Of a stretch of 64,000 nt of DNA, positions 36,375-45,247 are shown one piece after another (positions within the stretch are counted from its first letter, which is position 1; each line of letters starts with the position of its first letter). The notes under the pieces are model-generated. The model saw only the letters and a program-made list of their open reading frames with translations, ran no database searches and was not told the DNA's origin. The stretch is from contig NZ_WELG01000001.1 of the NCBI RefSeq assembly GCF_009184425.1, positions 1,797,870 to 1,861,869 on the forward strand. Reading direction: 5' to 3'. This DNA is from Flagellimonas olearia. GTDB taxonomy: Bacteria; Bacteroidota; Bacteroidia; Flavobacteriales; Flavobacteriaceae. A program made the position numbers and the translations under genes.

Positions 36375-37463
36375 TTACTCATCCACAAACTCGGTCATCA
36401 CGAATTCCACCCGGCGATTTCTTCTTCGGGCTTGGTCCGTAAGGGTAGTGTCCAAGGGCACTTTGTCCCCATATCCTTTATAGGAAATCCTATTTTTTTC
36501 GAGGCCAAGCCCCAAAAGGTATTTGGCCACACTACTGGCCCGCTCCTTGGATAGGACATCATTATAGGAATCGGAACCCAAATCGTCCGTATGCCCACTG
36601 ATGGATACTTTGAGGTTGGGATGTTTTTTCAGGTATTCAAACACATCCTGAAGGCTTTGCTTGGCCTTGGGCTGTAGATCAAACCGGTCAAATTTAAAAT
36701 TGACATGATCCAGCACATAGACTTCATTGGGTTGGTATTCGGGACCTAAGTAAGTTAACGAAATATCATCCAAATAGTAATAGGCATAGCCTTCCGCATT
36801 GGAATCGTTGTTTTTAAAATCGAGATAATGTGTTGCGGCATTGCTCATGAAATTCCCCAGAATTAGGTGTGTTTCAAATCCTTTGGCCACAATATCCATG
36901 GTAAGCTCCGTCCAATCTTGCCGGTCATCATAAAAATGGGGTGCAGAAAACTGCTTGATATGGGTGGTCTGCACAATCTGAGACGTCAACGCTCTGTGGG
37001 AAAGTTGCCTTTTGGTATGGATGGACAGGGGCTTTTCCGCAAATACGGCACCCATATCCATTACAGCCCCATCCGATTTTTCGGAAAGGCTCATGACCAA
37101 TCGCAACCGATATCGATGTCCTTTTTGCAAGGTTTCGGTCAAGGGTACTTGAATGTATTCCCTGTAATCCTTTGGGGCATACAGATACATTCCTGCATAA
37201 GCAGTGCCCTCAAATGCCTCCTGTTTCCCTTTAAAGTTCATGGGGATGCCCAATTTGGTCCTGCTACATTCGTTGAAATAGTCCGTGGTTCCCAAGGTAG
37301 GTGCGCTCCAATGTTCCGCATCCTTGTTCAGGTTACTCATTTTAACGGGACAGGTCTTGTAATCCTCAAAACCACCATTACGAACCAAGTTCTGGGCCTT
37401 TGTTGAAGAAAACATCAGCACAAGGCTAATGGAAAGCACTATGTGAAAGTATCGTAACTGCAT
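36375..37463 (-). CDS. OmpA-family outer-membrane/periplasmic protein
   Basis: 362 residues from the ATG at 37463, which begins a normal signal peptide ending SSTKAQ; the longer frame starts with a GTG at 37502. Residues about 25-235 form a carbohydrate-binding-like jelly-roll (NLVRNGGFEDYKTCPV, WTELTMDIVAKGFETHLILG, YYYLDDISLTYLG). The C-terminal OmpA_C domain (about 255-360) has LKVSISGHTDDLGSDSYND and LSKERASSVAKYLLGLG with the Asp and Arg that bind diaminopimelate of peptidoglycan. It likely ties an envelope structure to the cell wall. It follows the beta-barrel and TPR genes on the same strand. Confidence 0.85.
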   Translation of the reverse strand: MQLRYFHIVLSISLVLMFSSTKAQNLVRNGGFEDYKTCPVKMSNLNKDAEHWSAPTLGTTDYFNECSRTKLGIPMNFKGKQEAFEGTAYAGMYLYAPKDYREYIQVPLTETLQKGHRYRLRLVMSLSEKSDGAVMDMGAVFAEKPLSIHTKRQLSHRALTSQIVQTTHIKQFSAPHFYDDRQDWTELTMDIVAKGFETHLILGNFMSNAATHYLDFKNNDSNAEGYAYYYLDDISLTYLGPEYQPNEVYVLDHVNFKFDRFDLQPKAKQSLQDVFEYLKKHPNLKVSISGHTDDLGSDSYNDVLSKERASSVAKYLLGLGLEKNRISYKGYGDKVPLDTTLTDQARRRNRRVEFVMTEFVDE

Positions 37464-37566
37464 GGTGTTCCAATTAAATTGGAGCAACCAATCATGGTAC
37501 ACATTTGGGACTGGCGCAAGATTTACAACGCCATTTTTAACAAATTATTGCGTATTTACCTACAAA

Positions 37567-39318
37567 TCAGAAGTCAAACTTGTATGACACCCCTGCCAAC
37601 GCCTGAAAGCCCTGCACCCTAAAATTGGCCCATCTTTGGTAATCGCTATTGGCAATATTGGAGGCTTTCACAAAGACCGAAAGCTGCTCATTGATATGGT
37701 ATCCGGCATGGGCATTGGCATCAAAAAAGCTATCCAAAGTAACTATGGCCGACGGAAACTCAAACGGCTCCGCTCCCACGGTCGCCTGCGATACCAAATC
37801 ATCGCGCTCACCTACATAGAACAGATTGGCCCCAAAATACCATTGCTCATTGATCTGATAGTCCATGAACAAAGAGCCCTTTATGGTGGGCAGGTTCCAA
37901 GCAGGATTATCCGTTTCGGTATCGTAGTCATAAAATTCTGCATTGACGCCTAAACTAAAGTTACGATTGACATCCACGTTCAACTCCCCAAAAATGCCCA
38001 AAGTTTTTACATCATCATAAAAAACCTGGAAGGAATTGCCATAGTAATAGCTTTTTTCATCGTCCCGAAGCAGGTTCTGCGGATTCAAGAAGAAAAGTGG
38101 TTTTCCGTTCTCTGCCGTGTACGACCCCTTGATGTTATACCCAATATTGGAAGTCAACTGTCCTTTGAGTCCCACATAGCCTTCATACTGCTGGTCGGTG
38201 GGCATTACACTCAATGTGGGTGACACATAGGGGTTATCCATTACAAAATCGTGATAGGAATTTTGTTTCAGTTCGCCCTCGATTCCTCCATAGGCGATCA
38301 CGTTTTCGTCCAACACCCTGTAAGAAGCTGTAACCGCCGGGTAAATATAGAAATTGCTATCGCTGTTTTCCGTATCCAATCCATATACAAAACTGGCCCC
38401 GAGGTTTACGGTAAGATCATCCCTTAAAATCAAAAGGCTTGGGGTGACCCCTGCTTGCAATTGACTATAGTTGATTTCTCCGTCATTGGCCGTATTGTTC
38501 AGGGAGGCATTCTTGAAATTTCCATTTACAAAATCCACCTTGGCCCCAATGGTCACCAGTTCTTCGGTAATGGGCAACTCCAAAGTGGGCTTGATGACCA
38601 CCCGGTTCTCCCCGGATTCAGTGGCATCCCAAAAGCGGCGCAACAAGATATTTCCGGTCTTGAAGAATGAATCCTCCATATTGAGATGCGCCTTAGCCTC
38701 AGCATTGAAATAATTTTGCTGTTCGTCCATGGCGGCCACGGTAGTTTCATCGAACGCATCATTCTGGATACCGTACCAATTGTAGAGTTGATGCTGCAAT
38801 CCAATGCTGGCACCCCAATCCATATATCGGTCCTTTTTGGCGTAGGAGGCGTTCATTTTGGTGTTGTAAAAATCGGTTTCCAGGGGGGTTGAATCCAAAT
38901 CCCCACGGGAAGATTGATGGGTCAGTCCAAAATCCAACAAATCCTCTCCCCGATTAAATTCTCTGCTGGTGTACACATCCACAAGGGCATTGTTATAGTT
39001 GCCCAACCCTACCGAAGCATAGGAGTTGTACAAGGTGGGTGGCGGCGTCCGCTCCACTCCCGAGGCTTTTCCTTTGGCCGGGGTGAAGGTCGAGGCCACA
39101 GGGACCGAAAAAATACTGTAATCGATTTTCTTCTTTTGCAGTACTATGGAATCATTGAGATTGGGGGCCGACTTTATCTTGAAGGCATCCGAAACGGTGG
39201 GGGAATACGGTTTTACCACCGTTACCGTCTCCGTACCAATGTCATCGGTTTCTTGGGCGACAACGATTCCACAAAGGCTCAAAAATAGTAGTGAAAATAT
39301 ATAGGTTCTCTTTTGCAT
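37567..39318 (-). CDS. TonB-receptor-like beta-barrel protein without plug domain
   Basis: 583 residues. The signal peptide ends at IVVAQ. The short N-terminal part ETVTVVKPYSPTVSDAFKI precedes about 500 residues of alternating strands ending in ASNIANSDYQRWANFRVQGF and VSYKFDF, the typical end of a TonB-dependent receptor barrel. No plug domain or TonB box is seen, so it is probably not an active TonB importer. It is 13 nt downstream of the large TPR gene, so the two are an operon; I recall the same pairing in other Flavobacteriia, suggesting an outer-membrane complex of barrel and periplasmic TPR protein. Confidence 0.75.
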   Translation of the reverse strand: MQKRTYIFSLLFLSLCGIVVAQETDDIGTETVTVVKPYSPTVSDAFKIKSAPNLNDSIVLQKKKIDYSIFSVPVASTFTPAKGKASGVERTPPPTLYNSYASVGLGNYNNALVDVYTSREFNRGEDLLDFGLTHQSSRGDLDSTPLETDFYNTKMNASYAKKDRYMDWGASIGLQHQLYNWYGIQNDAFDETTVAAMDEQQNYFNAEAKAHLNMEDSFFKTGNILLRRFWDATESGENRVVIKPTLELPITEELVTIGAKVDFVNGNFKNASLNNTANDGEINYSQLQAGVTPSLLILRDDLTVNLGASFVYGLDTENSDSNFYIYPAVTASYRVLDENVIAYGGIEGELKQNSYHDFVMDNPYVSPTLSVMPTDQQYEGYVGLKGQLTSNIGYNIKGSYTAENGKPLFFLNPQNLLRDDEKSYYYGNSFQVFYDDVKTLGIFGELNVDVNRNFSLGVNAEFYDYDTETDNPAWNLPTIKGSLFMDYQINEQWYFGANLFYVGERDDLVSQATVGAEPFEFPSAIVTLDSFFDANAHAGYHINEQLSVFVKASNIANSDYQRWANFRVQGFQALAGVSYKFDF

Positions 39319-39331
39319 GCTGTGTCTCGAT

Positions 39332-42300
39332 TTAATTTCCGTTGGGGTCTACTGAAGAATTGCTTTCGGCTTGTTTGGCCTTGATCACGGTGAGCTCCCC
39401 TTTGGCTTCGGCCACGATTTCATCAAACTCGGCAAAGTTGCTGATCACACTTTCCAAGATATAGGTGGCCTGGAAGGCATCGCCCAAATTGTAAAAGTTC
39501 TTGGCCATGATCACCAGTCCTTTACCGCCCCATTGCTTATAGGCTGAATAGTCTTTTGCCAATTTTTGCACGGCTACATTCGAGCCCTCAAAATCCTGTT
39601 CTTGGTTCTTGAAATAGGCATCGTAATACCAAGCTTCGGCCGCCAATTCACCGGTGGCAATTTTCTTCACATCTTGATACGCGGTCTTGGCCAAGGCCTC
39701 ATTGTTGGTTGCGATGGCAGATCGTGCTATCATGATTTGGGCATCACTCTTGATTCTATCATCAATTTTGGGCGCTTTCAACACCTTTTCCGCATAGGCA
39801 ATGGTCTGACGGTAATCTTCCTGCCCATAATACCCTTTCATCAAATTGGATTGGGCAAAGGTTCTGTTTTCCACAATGTCCGCCCTGCTTTCCAACTGTT
39901 TTAGATAGGGAATGGCACTTTTGTAATCTTGCTTTTCCACGTAGATTTCGCAAACGCGGGTAAGGGCCTGTTCGGTGTATTCCCCATTTCCACTATTGGC
40001 CACCGCCTGATATTTGGGTAGGGCCTTGTCCTTTTCTCCTTTGGAGAAGTACAATTGGGCCAATGAAAAATTGGCGTTTTGGGCGTGGAGTCCGTTGGGA
40101 AATTCCTTTAAATAATCTTCATATCCCCGAATGGCGGCATCGGTTTTCCCTTCCACATATTTTCGGTCGGCCGATTCAAAACTGGCATTGTCCAGCTCAG
40201 CGTCCGTGACTTCCACAAAATCCAGATTACGGGCCCAAGCGGCGTACTCACTTACCCTACCTTCGTCCACATAGACCAATTTGGCCGTGGCCACCGCCTG
40301 TTTGGCCTCTGGGGTATTGGGATACTTCTGGACCACTTCCTTGAGCTTGTCCAATGCTTGTTGGTTCCTACTGGCATTGTAGTGCACCAATCCCTGCCTC
40401 AACATTCCCCGAGGAGCGAACTTGCTCTGTGAATATTCTGAGACAAGTCGGTCATAGGTTCTCAATCCTTCGTTTTCCTGGCCATTTTTGATCAAGGAGT
40501 TCCCCAATTCAAAAAGGGCATCGTCCCGCAAGGTAGAAGATGGATATCGCCTTAAAAATTCGTTCAAGCCTTCAATTTTGGCCGAATTGTTCCCCAAAAA
40601 TCCGCTACTAAGTGTTTTCTGAAAGGCGGCATAGTCCCGCTCCGGTCCGTTCATTTTGGAAGATTCGTCATAGGCCCTCATGGCCAATTGGTATTTGCTG
40701 GTCACAAAGTAGCTGTCCCCCAACCGCAAATAGCCATCGTTCTTCCGTTGTTCATCAAGGGCATTGGAATTGACCACATTTTTGAAATATGAAATGGCGT
40801 TGTTGTAATCCTTCAACTTAAAATAGCAGTATCCCAGATTATAATCCAGTTCTTGATACTCGGGCATGGATCGGGCCGCTGGAAGACTTTGGAGTTTTAC
40901 AAAATCTGCCAAAGCTTCCTCAAAACGGTTCAATCTATAGGCCGATTCTGCCTTCCAATACAGGGCTCGAGCTTCAAATCCTTTATTTTCCGCGCTCCTC
41001 AACGATTTGGAAAATCGTTCCGAAGCGGCCTCATAATCTCCATCGATAAAGAGTTCCACCCCACGATAGAAAGCCACTTTTTGGTAGGTCTCCCTACTCG
41101 CGTAGTTTTTATTTTCCTCCAACAGCTGCATGGCTCCCTCAAAATTTTTGGAAGTGATATAGGAATCCACCAAAAGTTCTTGGATTTCCAACTGATGGGC
41201 ATCTTTTGGATAGGTTTCCAAATATTGGGTCAGTACCTGTGGAACAGGTTCGTAGGCATTTCCAACTTCATAACTGAGCCTTGCGTAGTTGAGAAAGGCA
41301 TCTTTTTGGATTTCTGGACTGAAGTCCATTTGGGAAGCATTCCGGAAGGCATTGAGGGCCTCCGGTTTCCTATCCAGTTTCAAGTAGCATTCCGCCAAGT
41401 GATAATAGGCATTTTGGGAGACATTGTTGTTGCCCCCTATAATTTTATTGAACTGTTGGATGGCATTTTCATAGTCACCTTGTTTATAATGACTGTAACC
41501 CAACAGATAGTAATCCGTGTTGCTCCATTTCCCCCTTTTGCCCTTGTATTCTTCCAAATAAGGAATGGCTGCAGCATATTGTTCCAGGTTGAAATAGCTT
41601 TCCCCAATAATTTTATTGAGTTCGGAAACTTCTTGCCGGTTGGACTTGGGCAATTGCTTTTTGGCCATGGCAATGGCCTCCTCAAATTTCCCCAGTTTAA
41701 AATTCAGGTCCGCTTGGTAATACGATAATTTTTCGTTTAGCACATCCTGATCGGTAATCTGGTCGAAACGTGCGGTGGCCTGATCATAGTCATCTTGCTC
41801 ATAGGCGATGTAGCCCAAATAGTACTTGGCCTGCGATCCATATTTTTGGGAAGTGCTCACCTTGTTCAAATAGCGTTCGGCCTCTTGTGGTCTTTTTGAA
41901 GCATAAAGGGCATATCCGTTATTGAAATTGAACCGTTCCCTATCTGAATACGCCATGGATGATTCGTCTACTTTCTTATACCATTTTAGGGCATAGGGGT
42001 ATTTTCCGGTCTCGAAATAGTAATCGGCCACATCCAAAAATGCGGAATTCCGTTTGGTAGAGGTGGGATAACGCTCCACAAAATCCTCCATCATTTTATC
42101 GGCTCCGCGTTGGTTCAACCGGATGGCGGCATTGGCAGCATAGTAAGCGCTATTGGCCTCGGTCTCTTGATCCTTGGTGCTGGCCTTTACCGTCTCAAAG
42201 ATGGTCTGTGCCGCTTGGTACTGTTGGTTGTTGTACAGTGCCAAGGCATCTTGGTACGCTTTGTTTTCGTGGGTATATACTTTGGTTTCCTGTGCCGAAA

Positions 42301-42355
42301 GCACAAAAAAAGTTCCCAATACCATGGGAATAAGGAGAAGGTTTTTTCGATTCAT
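39332..42355 (-). CDS. Large periplasmic tetratricopeptide-repeat protein
   Basis: 1007 residues. A signal peptide ends at VLSAQ, then almost the entire protein is TPR units, roughly 20 or more, with the usual W/L/G/Y/A/F/A/Y/P spacing, for example AEAYLNLGKFEEAI-like blocks such as LNFKLGKFEEAIAMAKKQLP, YYLLGYSHYKQGDYENAI and NLGYCYFKLKDYNNAISYFK. TPR solenoids bind partner proteins. It is predicted to be periplasmic and begins an operon with the plug-less barrel protein (13-nt gap). Function unknown; a cell-division or outer-membrane coordination role, as for CpoB/YbgF-like TPR proteins, is only inference. Confidence 0.8.
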   Translation of the reverse strand: MNRKNLLLIPMVLGTFFVLSAQETKVYTHENKAYQDALALYNNQQYQAAQTIFETVKASTKDQETEANSAYYAANAAIRLNQRGADKMMEDFVERYPTSTKRNSAFLDVADYYFETGKYPYALKWYKKVDESSMAYSDRERFNFNNGYALYASKRPQEAERYLNKVSTSQKYGSQAKYYLGYIAYEQDDYDQATARFDQITDQDVLNEKLSYYQADLNFKLGKFEEAIAMAKKQLPKSNRQEVSELNKIIGESYFNLEQYAAAIPYLEEYKGKRGKWSNTDYYLLGYSHYKQGDYENAIQQFNKIIGGNNNVSQNAYYHLAECYLKLDRKPEALNAFRNASQMDFSPEIQKDAFLNYARLSYEVGNAYEPVPQVLTQYLETYPKDAHQLEIQELLVDSYITSKNFEGAMQLLEENKNYASRETYQKVAFYRGVELFIDGDYEAASERFSKSLRSAENKGFEARALYWKAESAYRLNRFEEALADFVKLQSLPAARSMPEYQELDYNLGYCYFKLKDYNNAISYFKNVVNSNALDEQRKNDGYLRLGDSYFVTSKYQLAMRAYDESSKMNGPERDYAAFQKTLSSGFLGNNSAKIEGLNEFLRRYPSSTLRDDALFELGNSLIKNGQENEGLRTYDRLVSEYSQSKFAPRGMLRQGLVHYNASRNQQALDKLKEVVQKYPNTPEAKQAVATAKLVYVDEGRVSEYAAWARNLDFVEVTDAELDNASFESADRKYVEGKTDAAIRGYEDYLKEFPNGLHAQNANFSLAQLYFSKGEKDKALPKYQAVANSGNGEYTEQALTRVCEIYVEKQDYKSAIPYLKQLESRADIVENRTFAQSNLMKGYYGQEDYRQTIAYAEKVLKAPKIDDRIKSDAQIMIARSAIATNNEALAKTAYQDVKKIATGELAAEAWYYDAYFKNQEQDFEGSNVAVQKLAKDYSAYKQWGGKGLVIMAKNFYNLGDAFQATYILESVISNFAEFDEIVAEAKGELTVIKAKQAESNSSVDPNGN

Positions 42356-42453
42356 AGTGTTCTACGCTGTTCTCGACTAACTTTTACCATAACGTCAAAA
42401 TTTGAGCCAAAGTATGTTTGGCCCGTAATATGTCGAATTTATAAGGGTATTCC

Positions 42454-42483
42454 TTGGTGGTTTTTCAAGAATTGCTACTTTTG
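42454..42483 (+). promoter_or_regulatory. Candidate promoter towards lemA
   Basis: TTG (42454-42456), a 19-nt spacer and TACTTTTG (42476-42483) match TTG-N19-TAnnTTTG exactly. It is 178 nt before the lemA start, leaving a long leader. Confidence 0.45.
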
Positions 42484-42520
42484 GTTCCAAAGCTCAATTA
42501 CCTCTAGAGCTTTCATACCT

Positions 42521-42553
42521 CAAAAATAACAATGTCATCAACATCTTGTCCAA
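42521..42553 (-). promoter_or_regulatory. Candidate promoter towards the TPR/barrel operon
   Basis: On the - strand TTG (42551-42553), a 22-nt spacer and TATTTTTG (42521-42528). It would give a leader of about 160 nt before the TPR start at 42355. Confidence 0.4.
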
Positions 42554-42661
42554 GTTAAGGACAATCTGTGGCGTTTTTTTTTGTTTTCATAGTTCAACCT
42601 CACTATACCGATCAAGGGCCACAACCTCTTTTTGTCTTTGATTTAACACGTTGCTCATTTT

Positions 42662-43234
42662 ATGTTTAATCCAATACGCAAAGTCATGACTTATGCCATT
42701 ATTCTTTTTATCGTACTTCTTTTGTTGGTCATTTTTTTGTTCAACAATTTAATCGCCAAAAAAAACAAGACCCACGAGGCTTATAGCAGTATAGATGTTA
42801 TGCTGAAAAAACGAACGGACCTGATTCCCCAACTGGTAAAAACAGTCAAAGGGTATATGGTCCATGAACGGGAGACCCTTTCCGAAATCACCAAATTACG
42901 GGAAAAAATCGTGACCCAAAACCTTACCGATGAAGAACGGTTGAACCTAGAAAGCCAAATGAACCAAATGTTGGGAAAACTCCATATAGCCGTTGAAGCT
43001 TACCCCGATTTAAAATCGAGTGAAAACTTCTTGCTACTCCAGTCCAGTTTAAACGAAGTGGAAGAACAGCTCTCTGCCGCAAGAAGGACTTATAATGCAG
43101 CCGTGAATGCCTTTAACAATGCCTTGGAAATGTTCCCATCCAACTTTATGGGCAAAATTATGGGGTATTCCCCAAAAACCTTTTTCATCATTGATCCCTT
43201 GGAAGCGGAACTCCCAACAATCTCCTTTGACTAA
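42662..43234 (+). CDS. LemA family protein
   Basis: 190 residues: one N-terminal membrane helix (about 9-28) and a coiled, mostly helical domain outside or inside the membrane. The LemA pattern is clear: HEAYSSIDVMLKKRTDLIPQ LVKTVKGY (written in two parts), then LRKE-like ITKLREKIV, AVEAYPDLKSSENFLLLQ, LNEVEEQLSAARRTYNAAVN and the terminal MGYSPKTFF. LemA proteins are a widespread bacterial family of unknown precise role, often beside DUF3137 or Htpx-like membrane proteins. Twelve nt separate it from the DUF3137 gene. Confidence 0.93.
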   Translation: MFNPIRKVMTYAIILFIVLLLLVIFLFNNLIAKKNKTHEAYSSIDVMLKKRTDLIPQLVKTVKGYMVHERETLSEITKLREKIVTQNLTDEERLNLESQMNQMLGKLHIAVEAYPDLKSSENFLLLQSSLNEVEEQLSAARRTYNAAVNAFNNALEMFPSNFMGKIMGYSPKTFFIIDPLEAELPTISFD

Positions 43235-43246
43235 AATTTTAGGACT

Positions 43247-44356
43247 ATGGACTTTACCACCACAAGAAAAAAGTTCCTTCCCATATTAGAAAAGGCAGAG
43301 CGTCTGCGCAAGCGCTATCGATTCTTTAAAATTGGCAGTGCATTGTTCATTGTCATCATTCTCTTGGGATCTACCTCGTTACCAATGGTTCTTTACACCA
43401 ACAATGCCACTTATCTCAAATGGATGACCAAGCTTTCCGAAGCCCATTCATGGTTTTCCTTCCAAACCTTCATGGTGCTGTACTGGATTCCATTTTTTGT
43501 GTTTTTGACCACTTCGCAACGCTATAAAAACAAGTATAAAAAGGTGGAAAGGGAAATCCTCAAAACCCTTCTCACAAAAATGGCTCCGGGATTTGCATTC
43601 AATGAAAACCTACAGATCACTTCCAAAGAAATAGAAGCTAGCAAACTGATTACAAACTATCTACAGGTTGCTACCACAAAAAGCCATACACAACACAAGG
43701 TCCATAACCTCAACTTTGGCCTCTTATCAGGAAAAATAGGAGATACTTCCATAAAGATTGGAGATGTAAAAATCCTTAATCAAAGTCTTTACGGTTCCTA
43801 TCTTATGTACATCCCCTTTTTCACACATTTTTTGTTGTTCTCTACTTATCTGAGACCATGGCTTTCCAAAAAACATAGTTTTGAACAAACTGGCAGTAGT
43901 TTCTTGGGCATGTTTGCCATTATGGACTTCAACAAGAAATTCAACGGCACCACCATTGTTCTTCCCGATCGGTTTGAAAAAAAAGTGGGGTACTTTGCCA
44001 AGACCATTCAACAATTGAACCTCAACCGAGACTCACTGGTTGAACTTGAAGACCCTGAGTTTGAAAAAGAGTTTGTGGTCTACAGTAATGATCAAGTGGA
44101 AGCGCGCTATATCCTGACCCCTTCCCTGATGCAACGAATCACGAACTTAAAAAGAAAGGTCAACAAATCCATTATGCTTTCTTTCAAGGAAAACAAGTTG
44201 TACATGGGAGTTCAGCATCCCCATGGCTTTTTCAGTTTGAACGAAAGCAAAAACTTGACCACCTCCAATGCCATTGAACTTTTTTATGAAGACATCAACG
44301 CCGCCATGGACATTGTAGAAGATTTGAACCTGAACACCAAAATCTGGGCACAATGA
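43247..44356 (+). CDS. DUF3137 family membrane protein
   Basis: 369 residues with membrane helices at about 29-50 and 74-92, then a soluble part and another hydrophobic stretch near residues 184-203 (LMYIPFFTHFLLFST). The DUF3137 signature is near the C-terminus: LEDPEFEKEFVVYSNDQVEA followed by RYILTPSLMQR. DUF3137 is commonly coupled to LemA, which is true here (12-nt gap). The pair is presumed to form a membrane complex; function unknown. Confidence 0.85.
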   Translation: MDFTTTRKKFLPILEKAERLRKRYRFFKIGSALFIVIILLGSTSLPMVLYTNNATYLKWMTKLSEAHSWFSFQTFMVLYWIPFFVFLTTSQRYKNKYKKVEREILKTLLTKMAPGFAFNENLQITSKEIEASKLITNYLQVATTKSHTQHKVHNLNFGLLSGKIGDTSIKIGDVKILNQSLYGSYLMYIPFFTHFLLFSTYLRPWLSKKHSFEQTGSSFLGMFAIMDFNKKFNGTTIVLPDRFEKKVGYFAKTIQQLNLNRDSLVELEDPEFEKEFVVYSNDQVEARYILTPSLMQRITNLKRKVNKSIMLSFKENKLYMGVQHPHGFFSLNESKNLTTSNAIELFYEDINAAMDIVEDLNLNTKIWAQ

Positions 44357-44393
44357 CCTTGTTTACCCTCCAAAACTTGCATTAACGATTTAT

Positions 44394-44427
44394 TTTGATA
44401 CTATTACGGTAAATTCAAATACTTTTG
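44394..44427 (+). promoter_or_regulatory. Promoter for ftsE
   Basis: TTTG (44394-44397), a 22-nt spacer and TACTTTTG (44420-44427), 22 nt before the ftsE start. It separates ftsE transcriptionally from the LemA/DUF3137 pair. Confidence 0.5.
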
Positions 44428-44449
44428 TATTGTTTCCTGAAGAGATATT

Positions 44450-45133
44450 ATGCCTGAAACCATCGTAAAATTAGAGGACGTAGCCGTATTCCAAAATGAA
44501 AACCTTGTACTGCAGAACATTGATCTTGAAGTAAAAAAAGGTGAGTTTGTATATGTCATCGGAAAAACCGGCAGTGGTAAAAGTAGTTTTATGAAAACCC
44601 TTTATGCCGATATTCCCCTAAAGCAAGGCAATGGACAAGTGGCGGATTTTGACCTTAGAAAACTTGAAGAAAAAAATATTCCTTACCTGCGCAGAAAACT
44701 AGGTATCGTTTTTCAGGATTTTAAATTGCTCCCCGATCGCAACGTGAACAACAACCTTCTTTTTGTGCTCAAAGCCACTGGTTGGACAGACCCGTCAAAA
44801 ATGAATGCCAAAATCGAAGAGGTTCTGGACAAGGTGGGCATGAAGTCCAAAGGATTCAAATATCCCCATGAACTTTCCGGCGGGGAACAGCAACGTATTG
44901 CCATTGCCCGTGCCCTTTTGAACGATCCGGAGCTTATCTTGGCAGACGAGCCCACGGGAAACCTTGACCCACAGACCAGCGTGGAGGTCATGAAAGTGCT
45001 TCAGGAAATCAACCAGAATGGTCGCACCATAATCATGGCCACCCATGACTACGCATTGATCTTGAAATACCCACATAAAACCTTGAAATGTGACGGAAGC
45101 AAGGTTTTTGAAGTCGTACAGAAGGCGGTTTGA
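44450..45133 (+). CDS. ftsE: Cell-division ABC ATPase FtsE
   Basis: 227 residues, a single ABC ATPase of the FtsE/LolD group. Walker [11 protein letters not shown] at about 38-47, Q-loop in [19 protein letters not shown] (the FQDFxLLxDRxVxxN pattern is characteristic of FtsE), signature [16 protein letters not shown], Walker [14 protein letters not shown] and the switch His in MATHDY. FtsE with FtsX regulates peptidoglycan hydrolases at the septum. ftsX is not adjacent in this window, as is usual in Bacteroidota. A LolD-type or MacB-type role is less likely because of the DRNV segment. Confidence 0.88.
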   Translation: MPETIVKLEDVAVFQNENLVLQNIDLEVKKGEFVYVIGKTGSGKSSFMKTLYADIPLKQGNGQVADFDLRKLEEKNIPYLRRKLGIVFQDFKLLPDRNVNNNLLFVLKATGWTDPSKMNAKIEEVLDKVGMKSKGFKYPHELSGGEQQRIAIARALLNDPELILADEPTGNLDPQTSVEVMKVLQEINQNGRTIIMATHDYALILKYPHKTLKCDGSKVFEVVQKAV

Positions 45134-45247
45134 GTTCTTTGAGGACCCAAAAATGAAATTAACCTTGCACTAGAAGGTATTCGCCTCATTTTTTTAATCT
45201 TTGATTCTCATTGGACTAGGTTTAATGATCAACCTAAACGTAAAGAT

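Larger units (their letters stand above)
42356..42661. other. 306-bp intergenic region with candidate divergent promoters
   Basis: No open frame with coding character is seen. It holds one candidate promoter reading right (42454-42483, towards lemA) and one reading left (42521-42553, towards the TPR gene). They face each other, so their transcripts would overlap. A T-rich run (42576-42585) may be structural. I see no hairpin with terminator shape. Confidence 0.5.

Noticed and set aside
40853-41728. 291-residue frame on the + strand
   Set aside because: Antisense to the TPR protein gene; its apparent length follows from the repeat composition of the opposite strand.
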